A DNA stretch of 64,000 nt from NCBI RefSeq assembly GCF_018736145.1, contig NZ_CP059997.1:2727501-2791500 (forward strand), given 5' to 3'. Positions 25,288-33,299 of this stretch are shown here, one piece after another. Positions within the stretch are counted from its first letter, which is position 1. Each line of letters starts with the position of its first letter. Source of the stretch: Amycolatopsis sp. CA-230715 (GTDB lineage Bacteria; Actinomycetota; Actinomycetes; Mycobacteriales; Pseudonocardiaceae). A program made the position numbers and the translations under genes. The notes under the pieces were generated by a model. That model saw nothing but the letters and a program-made list of their open reading frames with translations, was not told where the DNA came from and searched no databases.

Positions 25288-26714
25288 CCACGACCCCGTT
25301 CTGGATCGCCGGAAAACCCGTCACCAGCGACGAAACCGCCATCGTGCGCCACCCGTTCGACGGCGGGGTCGCCGGTACGCACCACGTACCGTCCACATCG
25401 GACATCGAGCAGGCGGTGCGTGCCGCGGCCGAGGCCGCGGAGGAAACCGCCGCACTGCCGGCGCACGTGCGCGCCGGTGCGCTCGACCACGTGTCGCGGA
25501 CGCTCGAATCGCGCGCGGGCGAGCTCGCGAACCTGATCACCGCGGAATCGGGCAAGCCGGTGAAGTGGTCGCGCGGCGAGGTCGCCCGCGCCGTGTCGAC
25601 GTTCCGCTGGGCGGCGGAGGAGGCGCGCCGCTTCTCCGGCGAGTTGCAGCGGCTCGACACCGATCCCGGCGGGACCGGCCGCATGGCGCTCGTGCGGCGC
25701 GTGCCGAAGGGGCCGGTGCTGGGCATCACCCCGTTCAACTTCCCGCTGAACCTGGTGGCGCACAAGGTCGCACCCGCGCTCGCGGTCGGTGCGCCGATCG
25801 TGCTCAAGCCCGCGCCCGCGACGCCGTTGACCGCGCTCGCGCTCGGCGAGATCCTCGCCGAAACCGATCTGCCCGCCGGAAGCTGGTCGGTGCTGCCAAC
25901 CGGGAACGAGGCCGCCGCGGCGCTCGTCGCCGATCCCCGGCTTCCGGTGGTGTCGTTCACCGGCTCCGGCCCGGTCGGCTGGGGCATCCGGGAATCGGTC
26001 CCCCGCAAGCACGTCGCGCTCGAACTCGGTGGCAACGCGGCGGTCCTGCTCTGTCCGGATTGGACGGACCTGGACTTCGCCGCGCAGCGGATCGCCACCT
26101 TTTCGATGTACCAGGGCGGGCAGTCGTGCATCTCGGTGCAGCGCGGCTACGCGCACGCCGAGGTGTTCGACGAGCTGGCCGACCTGGTCACCGCGCACGT
26201 CGCCGCACTGTCCACAGGGGACCCGCGCGCGGAGTCGACCGACGTCGGCCCGCTGATCAACATGGCGGCCGCGGAACGCGTGGAGCGGTGGATCGGCGCG
26301 GCCGTCGAGGCGGGCGCGACCCTGCGCCACGGCGGAACCCGCGAGGGCAGCACCGTCGCCCCGACCGTGCTCACCGACGTCCCCGAAGACACCCAGGTCA
26401 TGGCGGAGGAGGTGTTCGGCCCGGTGGTGTGCCTCAACCGGGTCGATTCGGTCGCCGACGGGTTCGCCCGCGTCAACGCGTCGCGGTACGGGTTGCAGGC
26501 CGGGATCTTCACCCGCGACCTGAACACCGCCTTCGACGCGTCGGCGAAGCTCGCGGTCGGCGGCGTGGTGATCGGCGACGTCCCGAGCTTCCGCGCCGAC
26601 CAGATGCCCTACGGCGGGGTGAAGGACTCCGGCATCGGCCGCGAAGGCCCGGCTTCGGCGATGGCCGACTTCACCGAAGAGCGCGTGACCGTCCTGACCG
26701 GACTCTCACTCTGA
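25284..26714 (+). CDS. gabD: aldehyde dehydrogenase, probable succinate-semialdehyde dehydrogenase
   Basis: 476 aa ALDH-superfamily enzyme. Nucleophile Cys282 (GGQSCIS), general base Glu247 (ALELGGN) and the NAD(P) region (GITPFNFPLN, FTGSGPVG) are present. Coupling to gabT by ATGA overlap points to succinate-semialdehyde as substrate; sequence alone does not separate it from other ALDHs. The frame is open upstream inside gabT but the overlap start is clear. It overlaps the convergent receptor-like gene by 9 bp. Confidence 0.88.
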   Translation: MTTTPFWIAGKPVTSDETAIVRHPFDGGVAGTHHVPSTSDIEQAVRAAAEAAEETAALPAHVRAGALDHVSRTLESRAGELANLITAESGKPVKWSRGEVARAVSTFRWAAEEARRFSGELQRLDTDPGGTGRMALVRRVPKGPVLGITPFNFPLNLVAHKVAPALAVGAPIVLKPAPATPLTALALGEILAETDLPAGSWSVLPTGNEAAAALVADPRLPVVSFTGSGPVGWGIRESVPRKHVALELGGNAAVLLCPDWTDLDFAAQRIATFSMYQGGQSCISVQRGYAHAEVFDELADLVTAHVAALSTGDPRAESTDVGPLINMAAAERVERWIGAAVEAGATLRHGGTREGSTVAPTVLTDVPEDTQVMAEEVFGPVVCLNRVDSVADGFARVNASRYGLQAGIFTRDLNTAFDASAKLAVGGVVIGDVPSFRADQMPYGGVKDSGIGREGPASAMADFTEERVTVLTGLSL

Positions 26715-27494
26715 CGACGCCTCGACGGATCGGGCGAGGGCGGCGGCCAGTTCGGCATGCGCGTCCACAAGGGACGGTCCGTACCAGGTCAGGAAGCGCC
26801 CCGACACCAGGACGTAAGGCACGCCGGGGAAAGCGTCGGGGCCGTCCGACGCGGTGAACTCCCACGGTTCGTCCGGGAGCACCAGCAGATCGGCCGCACC
26901 GCTGTCGAACCGCGCCCGTAGTTCGTCGAGCTTCGGGCGGGGATAGCGGTCTTCATGCCCGGCGTAGGCGTTCGCGACGCCCAGCCGCAGCAGCACGTCG
27001 CCGCCGAAGGTGTCGCGGCCGAGCACCACCCAGGGCTTGCGCCACACCGGAACGACCGCCCGCGCGCGAACGGGTTCCGGGGTGCGCCACGCCTCCTCCG
27101 CCGCCACCAGCCAGTCCGGCTCGTCCAGCTCGAAGCACTGGGTGAGCAGGCGGCGCAGGGACGCCAGCCCGTCGGGCACGGTGGCGGGCGCGGCCATCAC
27201 CCACACCGCGATCCCGTTGCCGCGCAAGGTTTCCACGTCCTCCTGGCGGCTCTCCTCCGAATTCGCGAGCACCAGGTCCGGTTCCAGCGCGAGGATCCGG
27301 TCGAGCTTCGGGTACTTCGACCCGCCTACCCTCGGAACGTCCAAAGTGGCCGGATGCGTGCAGTAGTCGGTGGCACCGGCCAGCCGCCCCGGCGCGCTCA
27401 CCTCGACCGCCTCGGTCAACGACGGCACCAGCGACACCACGCGCGAAGGCGGGGCGTCGACCGGCACCGGTTCACCGAGATCGTCCACCAGCAT
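26706..27494 (-). CDS. helical-backbone metal receptor-like protein (BtuF fold), no signal peptide
   Basis: 262 aa. The fold of periplasmic-binding proteins for cobalamin or siderophores (Peripla_BP_2) is clear from RVVSLVPSLTEAV, YPKLDRILALEPDLVLANSEE and the C-terminal helix. There is no signal peptide or lipobox, so it should stay in the cytosol, and no ABC transporter genes are nearby. Its ATG shares the A of the upstream stop (TGATG at 27496-27492), so it is made together with the RNase. The role is unknown. Confidence 0.82.
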   Translation of the reverse strand: MLVDDLGEPVPVDAPPSRVVSLVPSLTEAVEVSAPGRLAGATDYCTHPATLDVPRVGGSKYPKLDRILALEPDLVLANSEESRQEDVETLRGNGIAVWVMAAPATVPDGLASLRRLLTQCFELDEPDWLVAAEEAWRTPEPVRARAVVPVWRKPWVVLGRDTFGGDVLLRLGVANAYAGHEDRYPRPKLDELRARFDSGAADLLVLPDEPWEFTASDGPDAFPGVPYVLVSGRFLTWYGPSLVDAHAELAAALARSVEASSE

Positions 27495-28915
27495 CAGGAA
27501 ACCACCCGCTCGAACGAAACCTTGCGCTTGACCACGTCCACCGCGGTGAGCCGCACCTTGATCCGCGCGCCGTCCGGAAGCCGCTCCCCCGCGCACTTCG
27601 CCACCACCGGCGGATCCTCGATGAGCACTTCGGCGCGGCTCTCCTCCGCCCTGAGCACGACCGCGTCGAAGACTCCGCCGATCCGCTCGGCCAGTATCCA
27701 CGCCTCGACCTGGTCGATGCAGGCATGCTCCACTTTGGACGCCAGCAGGTCCGATGCGCTCATCAGGTCCGGCAGCTCCGCCAGCGCCGAACGGACCCAG
27801 CCCGGCACCTCCCGTTTCGCGCTCACCGCGAGGCACACCTCGGTGGCGAACCGGTCCACGAGCCGCCGTATCGGCGCCGTCACGTGCGCGTAGGAGCCCC
27901 CAATCCCGGCGTGCGTGGTCAGCTCGGGAAGCTCGCCGTCGAACGCGGTGTAGCCGGCGCCCCGCAGCAGCCGCGTCGTGTCCGCGTACAGCGCGAGCGA
28001 TTCCGGCAACTGCGGGTCGAGGCGGGACAGGAACTCCGAGACGCTGCTCGCCGCGTCCCAGTCGATCCCGAGCGCCTGCGCGGACCGCCGCAGCCAGCTC
28101 ACCGCTTCGGCGTCCGGATCGGGCAGCGTGCGCAGGACGCCGACCTTCGCTTCGAGCATGATCGAAGCCGCCGCCATCCCGGTGAGCAGCGAGATCTCGG
28201 CGTTCCATGCCTCGACGTCGGGGCGCGGCCGCCTGGCCAGCGCCCAGCCGCCACCGGGATCGGCGCCGATCTCCTGCTCGGGCAGCTGCAGCTCGACCGC
28301 GCCGCGGCGGACCGCCAGCTCGCGCCGGAGCCTGCCCAGCTCGGGCAGCACCGCCACCGACGGGTGCTCGGTGCCGTCGTCGATCGCGGCCTGGACCGTC
28401 TCGTAGTCGAACTGCTCGGTGGACCGCACCAGCGCGCGCCGCACGTGGACGTCCCGCAGCTCGCCGACGTTGTCCGTGCGGACGGTCCACAGCACCGCGG
28501 GCCGGATCTCGCCCGGCAGCAGGCTCGCCGCGCCCTCGGACAGCACCGGCGGGTGCAGCGGCACGTTGCCGTCGGGCAGGTACAGGGTCTGACCGCGGCG
28601 CCTCGCTTCGGCGTCGACCGGGCCGCCCGGCGTGACGAACGCGGCGACATCGGCGATCGCGTAGTGCACCACGAACCCGGTCGGCGTGCGCTCGATGGCC
28701 AGCGCCTGGTCGAGGTCCTTCGCGCCCGGCGGGTCGATCGTCACCAGCGGCAGATCCGTCGCGTCCTCGCGGTCGGCGGATCCGATCGGGTCCATCGCCG
28801 CGACCTCGGCTTCGGCGAGCGCCTTGGCCGTGAAGGACTCCGGGAGCTCGAACTCCGCCCGGAGACGGCCGAAGTCGCCACCCGTGGCATGCGTGCGGAT
28901 CACTACCGGGGGCAC
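27494..28915 (-). CDS. RNB-domain exoribonuclease (RNase II/R family)
   Basis: 473 aa, shorter than E. coli RNase II, with the catalytic RNB domain from about residue 50 to 380. The acidic Mg2+ site is recognisable (TIDPPGAKDLDQAL) and the channel motif around HAGIGGSYAHVTAPIRRLVDR is conserved. A short C-terminal S1-like segment follows. These enzymes degrade RNA 3' to 5'. Start GTG 28915 has a weak ribosome-binding site. The 3' end is coupled to the metal-receptor gene. Confidence 0.9.
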   Translation of the reverse strand: MPPVVIRTHATGGDFGRLRAEFELPESFTAKALAEAEVAAMDPIGSADREDATDLPLVTIDPPGAKDLDQALAIERTPTGFVVHYAIADVAAFVTPGGPVDAEARRRGQTLYLPDGNVPLHPPVLSEGAASLLPGEIRPAVLWTVRTDNVGELRDVHVRRALVRSTEQFDYETVQAAIDDGTEHPSVAVLPELGRLRRELAVRRGAVELQLPEQEIGADPGGGWALARRPRPDVEAWNAEISLLTGMAAASIMLEAKVGVLRTLPDPDAEAVSWLRRSAQALGIDWDAASSVSEFLSRLDPQLPESLALYADTTRLLRGAGYTAFDGELPELTTHAGIGGSYAHVTAPIRRLVDRFATEVCLAVSAKREVPGWVRSALAELPDLMSASDLLASKVEHACIDQVEAWILAERIGGVFDAVVLRAEESRAEVLIEDPPVVAKCAGERLPDGARIKVRLTAVDVVKRKVSFERVVS

Positions 28916-28926
28916 CCCAGCACCAT

Positions 28927-28963
28927 ATCCCCGATCGGGGGCCCCGACCGCTCGATCGGGGAT
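28927..28963. promoter_or_regulatory. 11-bp inverted repeat ATCCCCGATCG-N15-CGATCGGGGAT
   Basis: Arms 28927-28937 and 28953-28963 are perfect complements in the 113-bp gap between the divergent RNase and ATPase genes, just upstream of a possible -10 (TGTATCTT). Candidate operator; the regulator is not identified. Confidence 0.5.
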
Positions 28964-29028
28964 GGGCCACTCGGGTGTATCTTGGCCGCCACCGATGAAA
29001 TGAAAACCACTATCAGAAAGGGCAGGTC

Positions 29029-30000
29029 GTGAAACTCGCCTTCGTCGGCAAGGGCGGCAGCGGCAAGACCACGCTGAGCGCGCTGTTCACCAGCTACCTT
29101 GCCGGTACCGGGAACCCGGTGCTCGCGATCGACGCGGACATCAACCAGCACCTCGCCGTCGGACTCGGCGCGAGCGAGGAGGAAGCGCTCGCGCTCCCCA
29201 CCCTCGGCGACCACCTGCCCCAGCTCAAGGAGCACCTCCGCGGCGACAACCCGCGCATCACCAGCGCCGGCGCGATGATCAAGACCACCCCGCCGGGCCG
29301 GGGCTCGCGGCTGCTCACCCCGTTCGGCGACGACCCGGTCATGGACGCCTGCTTCCGCGACATCGGCGGCGTCCGGCTCGGCGTCACCGGCCGGTTCAGC
29401 GAGGACGACCTCGGCGTCGCGTGCTACCACTCGAAGGTCGGCGCCGCGGAGCTGCTGCTCAACCACCTCGTCGACAGCACGGACGAGTACGTCGTGATGG
29501 ACATGACCGCGGGCGCCGACGCGTTCGCCTCCGGCCTGTTCACCCGGTTCGACGTGACCTTCCTGGTGTGCGAACCCACCGTGCGCAGCATCGGCGTGTA
29601 CCGCCAGTACTCCGACTACGCCAAGGACTTCGGCATCCGGCTCGCCGTGGTCGGCAACAAGGTCACCGAGCCGGACGACGTCGACTTCCTCCGCGACGAA
29701 GTCGGCACGGACCTGCTGTGCTGGCTCGAAAGCTCGGCGCACGTCCGCGCGGCCGAACGCGGCCGCCCCCGCCCCATCGACGCGCTCGAACCCCACAACC
29801 TCGACGCGCTGCGCACCATGCAGTCCACCGTCGACGCCACCCCGCGCGACTGGGACCGGTTCCAGCGCCAGGCCGTCGAATTCCACCTGCGCAACGCCCG
29901 CTCGTGGGGCAACGCCCGCACCGGCGAAGACCTCGCCGCCCAAGTAGACGAAGAATTCTCCTTCGCCCGGTACGCCGCGCCCGAAGTGAGCCACAGCTAG
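29029..30000 (+). CDS. MinD/CooC-like P-loop ATPase
   Basis: 323 aa SIMIBI-class nucleotide-binding protein. The deviant Walker A KGGSGKTT lies at residues 8-15, switch I follows (IDADINQHLAVGLG) and the Walker B-like segment is VVMDMTAGADAF. It resembles CooC-type ATPases that insert nickel into CO dehydrogenase and ParA/MinD relatives, but no CO dehydrogenase or partition partner is encoded here. GTG 29029 follows AAAGGG. It converges on the T4SS-like operon; whether it serves that system is open. Confidence 0.75.
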   Translation: MKLAFVGKGGSGKTTLSALFTSYLAGTGNPVLAIDADINQHLAVGLGASEEEALALPTLGDHLPQLKEHLRGDNPRITSAGAMIKTTPPGRGSRLLTPFGDDPVMDACFRDIGGVRLGVTGRFSEDDLGVACYHSKVGAAELLLNHLVDSTDEYVVMDMTAGADAFASGLFTRFDVTFLVCEPTVRSIGVYRQYSDYAKDFGIRLAVVGNKVTEPDDVDFLRDEVGTDLLCWLESSAHVRAAERGRPRPIDALEPHNLDALRTMQSTVDATPRDWDRFQRQAVEFHLRNARSWGNARTGEDLAAQVDEEFSFARYAAPEVSHS

Positions 30001-30041
30001 GCGCGGAGTGCAGTTAGCGGGCTAAACGTCGTCGGCGGGCG

Positions 30042-30236
30042 CTACTTGTTCCAGTCGGCGTCTTCGGCGTCGGCCTGGCGGGTGCGTTCGCGGGCGATCT
30101 CCAGCGCCCGCTTCGCGGTGGCTTCGTCGGGGTAGGGGCCGAGCAGATCGATCGCCCGCGCGCGCTGGTGGTGTTCCACCTGGTTGGTGCGGGTGTTGTA
30201 GTACCAGCCCTCGTCCGGGTTCGGGTCGTCAGCCAT
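30042..30236 (-). CDS. 64-aa SPOR-like hypothetical protein
   Basis: 64 aa, acidic and hydrophilic. Residues 10-50 (GWYYNTRTNQVEHH then ARAIDLLGPYPDEATAKRAL) resemble the short SPOR-like domain proteins common in mycelial actinobacteria. It lies 40 bp after the Pro-rich gene on the same strand and may be the last gene of the secretion-like operon. No signal peptide. Confidence 0.65.
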   Translation of the reverse strand: MADDPNPDEGWYYNTRTNQVEHHQRARAIDLLGPYPDEATAKRALEIARERTRQADAEDADWNK

Positions 30237-30276
30237 GCGTTCAGCGTCGCACCATCGGCGCGGCGGCACCACTCTT

Positions 30277-31683
30277 CTACTTGCGGTAGCGGTACGGGAT
30301 TTCGGTCGGTTCCCCGGTCGGCCCGAACCCGCCGCCCTGACCCGACGGCCGCTCGGGCATCTCGTCGAACCAGTCCCGGGAATGCGGCGCGCGGAAGCCT
30401 CGTGGCGGGGTGTCGGCGTCCGGCTCCTCCGCCGCCAGGGGCTTCGGCTCCGCGGGCTTGGCGGGCTCGGCGCTTTCCGGTGGCTTCGGCGGCGGCAGCT
30501 CGGAGGTGCTCTCCGCTGCCTCCCACCGTTCCAAGCCACTCGGTTCCTCGGGCTTCTTCGGCTCCAGCAGCGCACCCGCGGCCCATTTGCGCGACTCGGC
30601 AGCATCCGGTTTCGGCGGTTCCTCGGACGCGGCAGGAGGCTCCGGGCGCGTCATGGGCGGCGGGGCCGTGGAGGCGGAAGCCGGACGCGTCGGCAGCGGC
30701 GCCGGGGGCGGTGTCGCCTCGCGTGCCGGTGGCGGTGCCTCCTGCTTCGGCGGCATGACTGCTTCGGATCGCTCCGGCGGAGCGGGGTCCGCGGCCTTCG
30801 CTTCCGGCGGTTTGGGCGTGGTCTGCTGCGCGGGCGTGCCCGATGGCGGGGTGGGCGGCCGCGACGAAGCGGGCTGCTGCGACGGCGGCTGAGCGCCCGA
30901 AGCCCCTTGCGGCGGCGGAGATCCCTGCGGTGCGGGGTGCCCGCCGGGCGGCGTCATCGGCGTACCGGACGGCGGCGTCGGCGGGCGCGGCGGCCCGGCG
31001 GGGGGCTGCTGCGACGCCGGGGGTTGCTGCGGCGTCGACCGCCACACCGGTGGCGGCGGGATGTTCATCGGCGCGGGCGGGCGCGGCTGCTCCGGCTGCC
31101 TTCGCGGCGGCGCCTGCTGTGGCGCGGGCTGCTGTCGCGGAGGCTGCTGTTGCGCGGGAGGCGCTTGGCGCGGCTGCTGTTGCGGAGGCGGCGGCGCCTG
31201 CTGTTCCGGCGCGCGGCGCACGACCGGGTCGAGCGAGGACACCAGCACGGTGGTCGCTTCCGGGTCCTCGACCTTCCGCCCGCTGCGCTCGCGGTAGATC
31301 ATGTCGCCCTCGGCGTCCATCTCCACGAGGTAACCCGCCTCCGCGAGCTGTTCCTCGTCGAGGTCGACCAGGTTTTCGTACCGGGACGGCACGACGCGGT
31401 AGATCGGCCACGAAAGGTTCCCGTGCACGCGGTGGAACTCCGCGAGCAGGCCGGCCATCTGCTGCTGCCACGGCAACGACATCGACTCCGCGAGCGGGCG
31501 CGGCAGCACCACGTACCCCTGGTCGACGCCGGGCCAGCCCTGGGCGAGGTGATCGCCGAGCGGCGTGCTGGAGGCGGGCGGCCCGGCGTGGCGGGGCAGC
31601 TGGGGGCTGCCGAACAGGTCACGGGGGTCCTCCCCCGGCCCGCCGGCACCCTGCTTGCCGCGCTTGCCGAACTTCTTGGCCAC
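30277..31683 (-). CDS. proline/glutamine-rich protein of the T4SS-like operon
   Basis: 468 aa. An N-terminal domain of about 150 aa with ordered character (GYVVLPRPLAESMSLPWQQQ, SWPIYRVVPSRYENLVDLDE) precedes about 290 residues of very Pro/Gln-rich, low-complexity sequence including two copies of RPPTPPSGTP. No signal peptide or membrane helix, so probably cytosolic or a membrane-associated adaptor. GTG 31683 lies 10 bp after the NlpC/P60 gene stop. I do not recognise the N-terminal domain; position suggests a component or substrate-docking factor of the secretion-like apparatus. Confidence 0.75.
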   Translation of the reverse strand: MAKKFGKRGKQGAGGPGEDPRDLFGSPQLPRHAGPPASSTPLGDHLAQGWPGVDQGYVVLPRPLAESMSLPWQQQMAGLLAEFHRVHGNLSWPIYRVVPSRYENLVDLDEEQLAEAGYLVEMDAEGDMIYRERSGRKVEDPEATTVLVSSLDPVVRRAPEQQAPPPPQQQPRQAPPAQQQPPRQQPAPQQAPPRRQPEQPRPPAPMNIPPPPVWRSTPQQPPASQQPPAGPPRPPTPPSGTPMTPPGGHPAPQGSPPPQGASGAQPPSQQPASSRPPTPPSGTPAQQTTPKPPEAKAADPAPPERSEAVMPPKQEAPPPAREATPPPAPLPTRPASASTAPPPMTRPEPPAASEEPPKPDAAESRKWAAGALLEPKKPEEPSGLERWEAAESTSELPPPKPPESAEPAKPAEPKPLAAEEPDADTPPRGFRAPHSRDWFDEMPERPSGQGGGFGPTGEPTEIPYRYRK

Positions 31684-31693
31684 GTCGCCCACC

Positions 31694-32689
31694 CTAGACG
31701 CCCGGCCGGACGGCCTGCGGGACAACTTCGCTCTCGTCGAACGAAAACGCCCTGGTGTGCACCGGCACGCCGGTCTGCTGCGCTTCGACGATCTTGCCGT
31801 CTCCCAGGTACATCGCGACGTGGTGGATGGTCGCGGGGTTCGACGGGTCGGTCGCGAGGAACACCAGGTCGCCCGGCTGCGCGTCCTTCACCGGGAGCAT
31901 CGCGCCCGCCTGGTACTGGTCGCGCGACACGCGCGGCAGCGTGACGCCCGCGGACTCGTAGGCGCGCAGCATCAGCCCGGAGCAGTCGAAGGCGTTCGGG
32001 CCGGTGGCGCCCCAGATGTACGGCTTGCCCTGCTCGCCGAGCGCGAACTTGATCGCCGCCGCGGCGCGCTGGTTCGGCGGCAGCGCCGCGCCCGCGCCCT
32101 GGCCGCAGCCGCTGACGTCGGTGACCTGGCCGAGGTTCTCGACCAGCTTGACCGCCATCGGCTCCCACTTGTGGTACCGGTCGGGGAACCCGGACCGCTC
32201 GACGGCCTGCGCGGAGTCGCCGGGCCGCTTCTTCTCCCAGTCCGGCACCGCGAGCAGCACGTCGAAGAACTTGTTGACCTGGTACGGCGGGTCGGTGACC
32301 TGCTGCACGGTGCCCCAGCCCATCGACGGCCGCATCTGGAAGATGCCGAGCGAGTCGCGGTCGCCGAAGGTGAGGTTGCGCAGGCCCGATTCGGTCATCC
32401 CGGCCTGGATCGCGATCTGCCACGCGCGCGGGGAAAGGCCGCGCTGCTTGCCGATCGTGATAATCTGCCCGACGATCGAGCGCTGCTCGTCGTTGAGCCG
32501 CGACGCGTCACCCGCACCGCGGTTCGGGTCTCCCGGCTGGCTCGGGCCGACGGCCGCGTCGCAGCTGACGTTCGCCACGGCCCTTGCCTGCTCCTGCTGA
32601 TCGGTCACCACCTTCGCGATGGTCCCGGTGGTCACCACCGCGGCGAACGCGATGGCGACCAGCACGACGACGAGCACGCCGACGCGCAT
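31694..32689 (-). CDS. VirB1-like cell-wall enzyme: transglycosylase-like region plus NlpC/P60 peptidase
   Basis: 331 aa with an N-terminal membrane anchor (residues about 4-25). Residues about 70-180 resemble a lytic transglycosylase domain (GMTESGLRNL with Glu100, DSLGIFQMRP), and residues about 205-331 are an NlpC/P60 domain with Cys236 (AFDCSG), His290 (HVAMYLG) and Glu302, matching the Cys-His-Glu triad of RipA. The enzyme would open peptidoglycan for a trans-envelope complex, as VirB1 or TcpG do. ATG 32689 follows GAGGGG by few nt and lies 4 bp after the upstream stop. Confidence 0.9.
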   Translation of the reverse strand: MRVGVLVVVLVAIAFAAVVTTGTIAKVVTDQQEQARAVANVSCDAAVGPSQPGDPNRGAGDASRLNDEQRSIVGQIITIGKQRGLSPRAWQIAIQAGMTESGLRNLTFGDRDSLGIFQMRPSMGWGTVQQVTDPPYQVNKFFDVLLAVPDWEKKRPGDSAQAVERSGFPDRYHKWEPMAVKLVENLGQVTDVSGCGQGAGAALPPNQRAAAAIKFALGEQGKPYIWGATGPNAFDCSGLMLRAYESAGVTLPRVSRDQYQAGAMLPVKDAQPGDLVFLATDPSNPATIHHVAMYLGDGKIVEAQQTGVPVHTRAFSFDESEVVPQAVRPGV

Positions 32690-32693
32690 CCCC

Positions 32694-33290
32694 TCACCCC
32701 GCCTTGTCGTAGCTCGCGACGCGCCATCCCGCCTCGCCGCGTACCACGCTGATCGTCAGCTTTTCCTTGTCCGTGGCGATTTCCACGTCCATCGAACTGG
32801 TGAAGGAGGTCTTCGCGACGGGTTCGCCGGTCACCTTGGTCGCCGCGATGTTGGCCAGGTCGACCGTCGCCATCTGCGGCAGGAACTCTTCGGTGGTGTA
32901 GGGCTTGAGGTTCTGCAGCCACTGGTCGATCGTCATGCCCTGCGGGTGGTTCACCCACGCCGCCGCCCACGCCTTCGCGATGTTCAGGCCGTCGTGGTTC
33001 GGCGGCGCCGAGGTCGGCGTCTTCAGCGGGGCGGTGAGCCGGGTCGTCGGCGCGACCGTGCCGCCTGGCGCGCCCGGCACCTGCGGCGCGCTGGACGTGG
33101 TTTCCTCCGGTGCGGGCGCGGCCGCGCCGGTGGACTGGCGGCCGAGCAGCTTCGGGATCGCGATCCCGACGGCGGTGACCACCACGGCGAACACCACGAG
33201 CGCGGCGATCAGGTGCTTCGACGACCTCAGCGGCCAGCCCCACAGCCTGCGGTAGACCGCGGCCCTGCCGCGGTTCGTGCGGATAGGCAT
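32694..33290 (-). CDS. VirB8/TcpC-like bitopic membrane protein
   Basis: 198 aa. One transmembrane helix (about residues 27-49), a Pro/Thr-rich linker, and a C-terminal domain from about residue 95 (AKAWAAAWVNHPQGMTIDQW to the end) that looks like the NTF2-like fold of TcpC/VirB8. In T4SSs this protein bridges the inner-membrane complex and the cell wall. ATG 33290 has a GGAGGA ribosome-binding site. It sits 9 bp downstream of the VirB6-like gene. Confidence 0.75.
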   Translation of the reverse strand: MPIRTNRGRAAVYRRLWGWPLRSSKHLIAALVVFAVVVTAVGIAIPKLLGRQSTGAAAPAPEETTSSAPQVPGAPGGTVAPTTRLTAPLKTPTSAPPNHDGLNIAKAWAAAWVNHPQGMTIDQWLQNLKPYTTEEFLPQMATVDLANIAATKVTGEPVAKTSFTSSMDVEIATDKEKLTISVVRGEAGWRVASYDKAG

Positions 33291-33299
33291 GCGCTCCTC

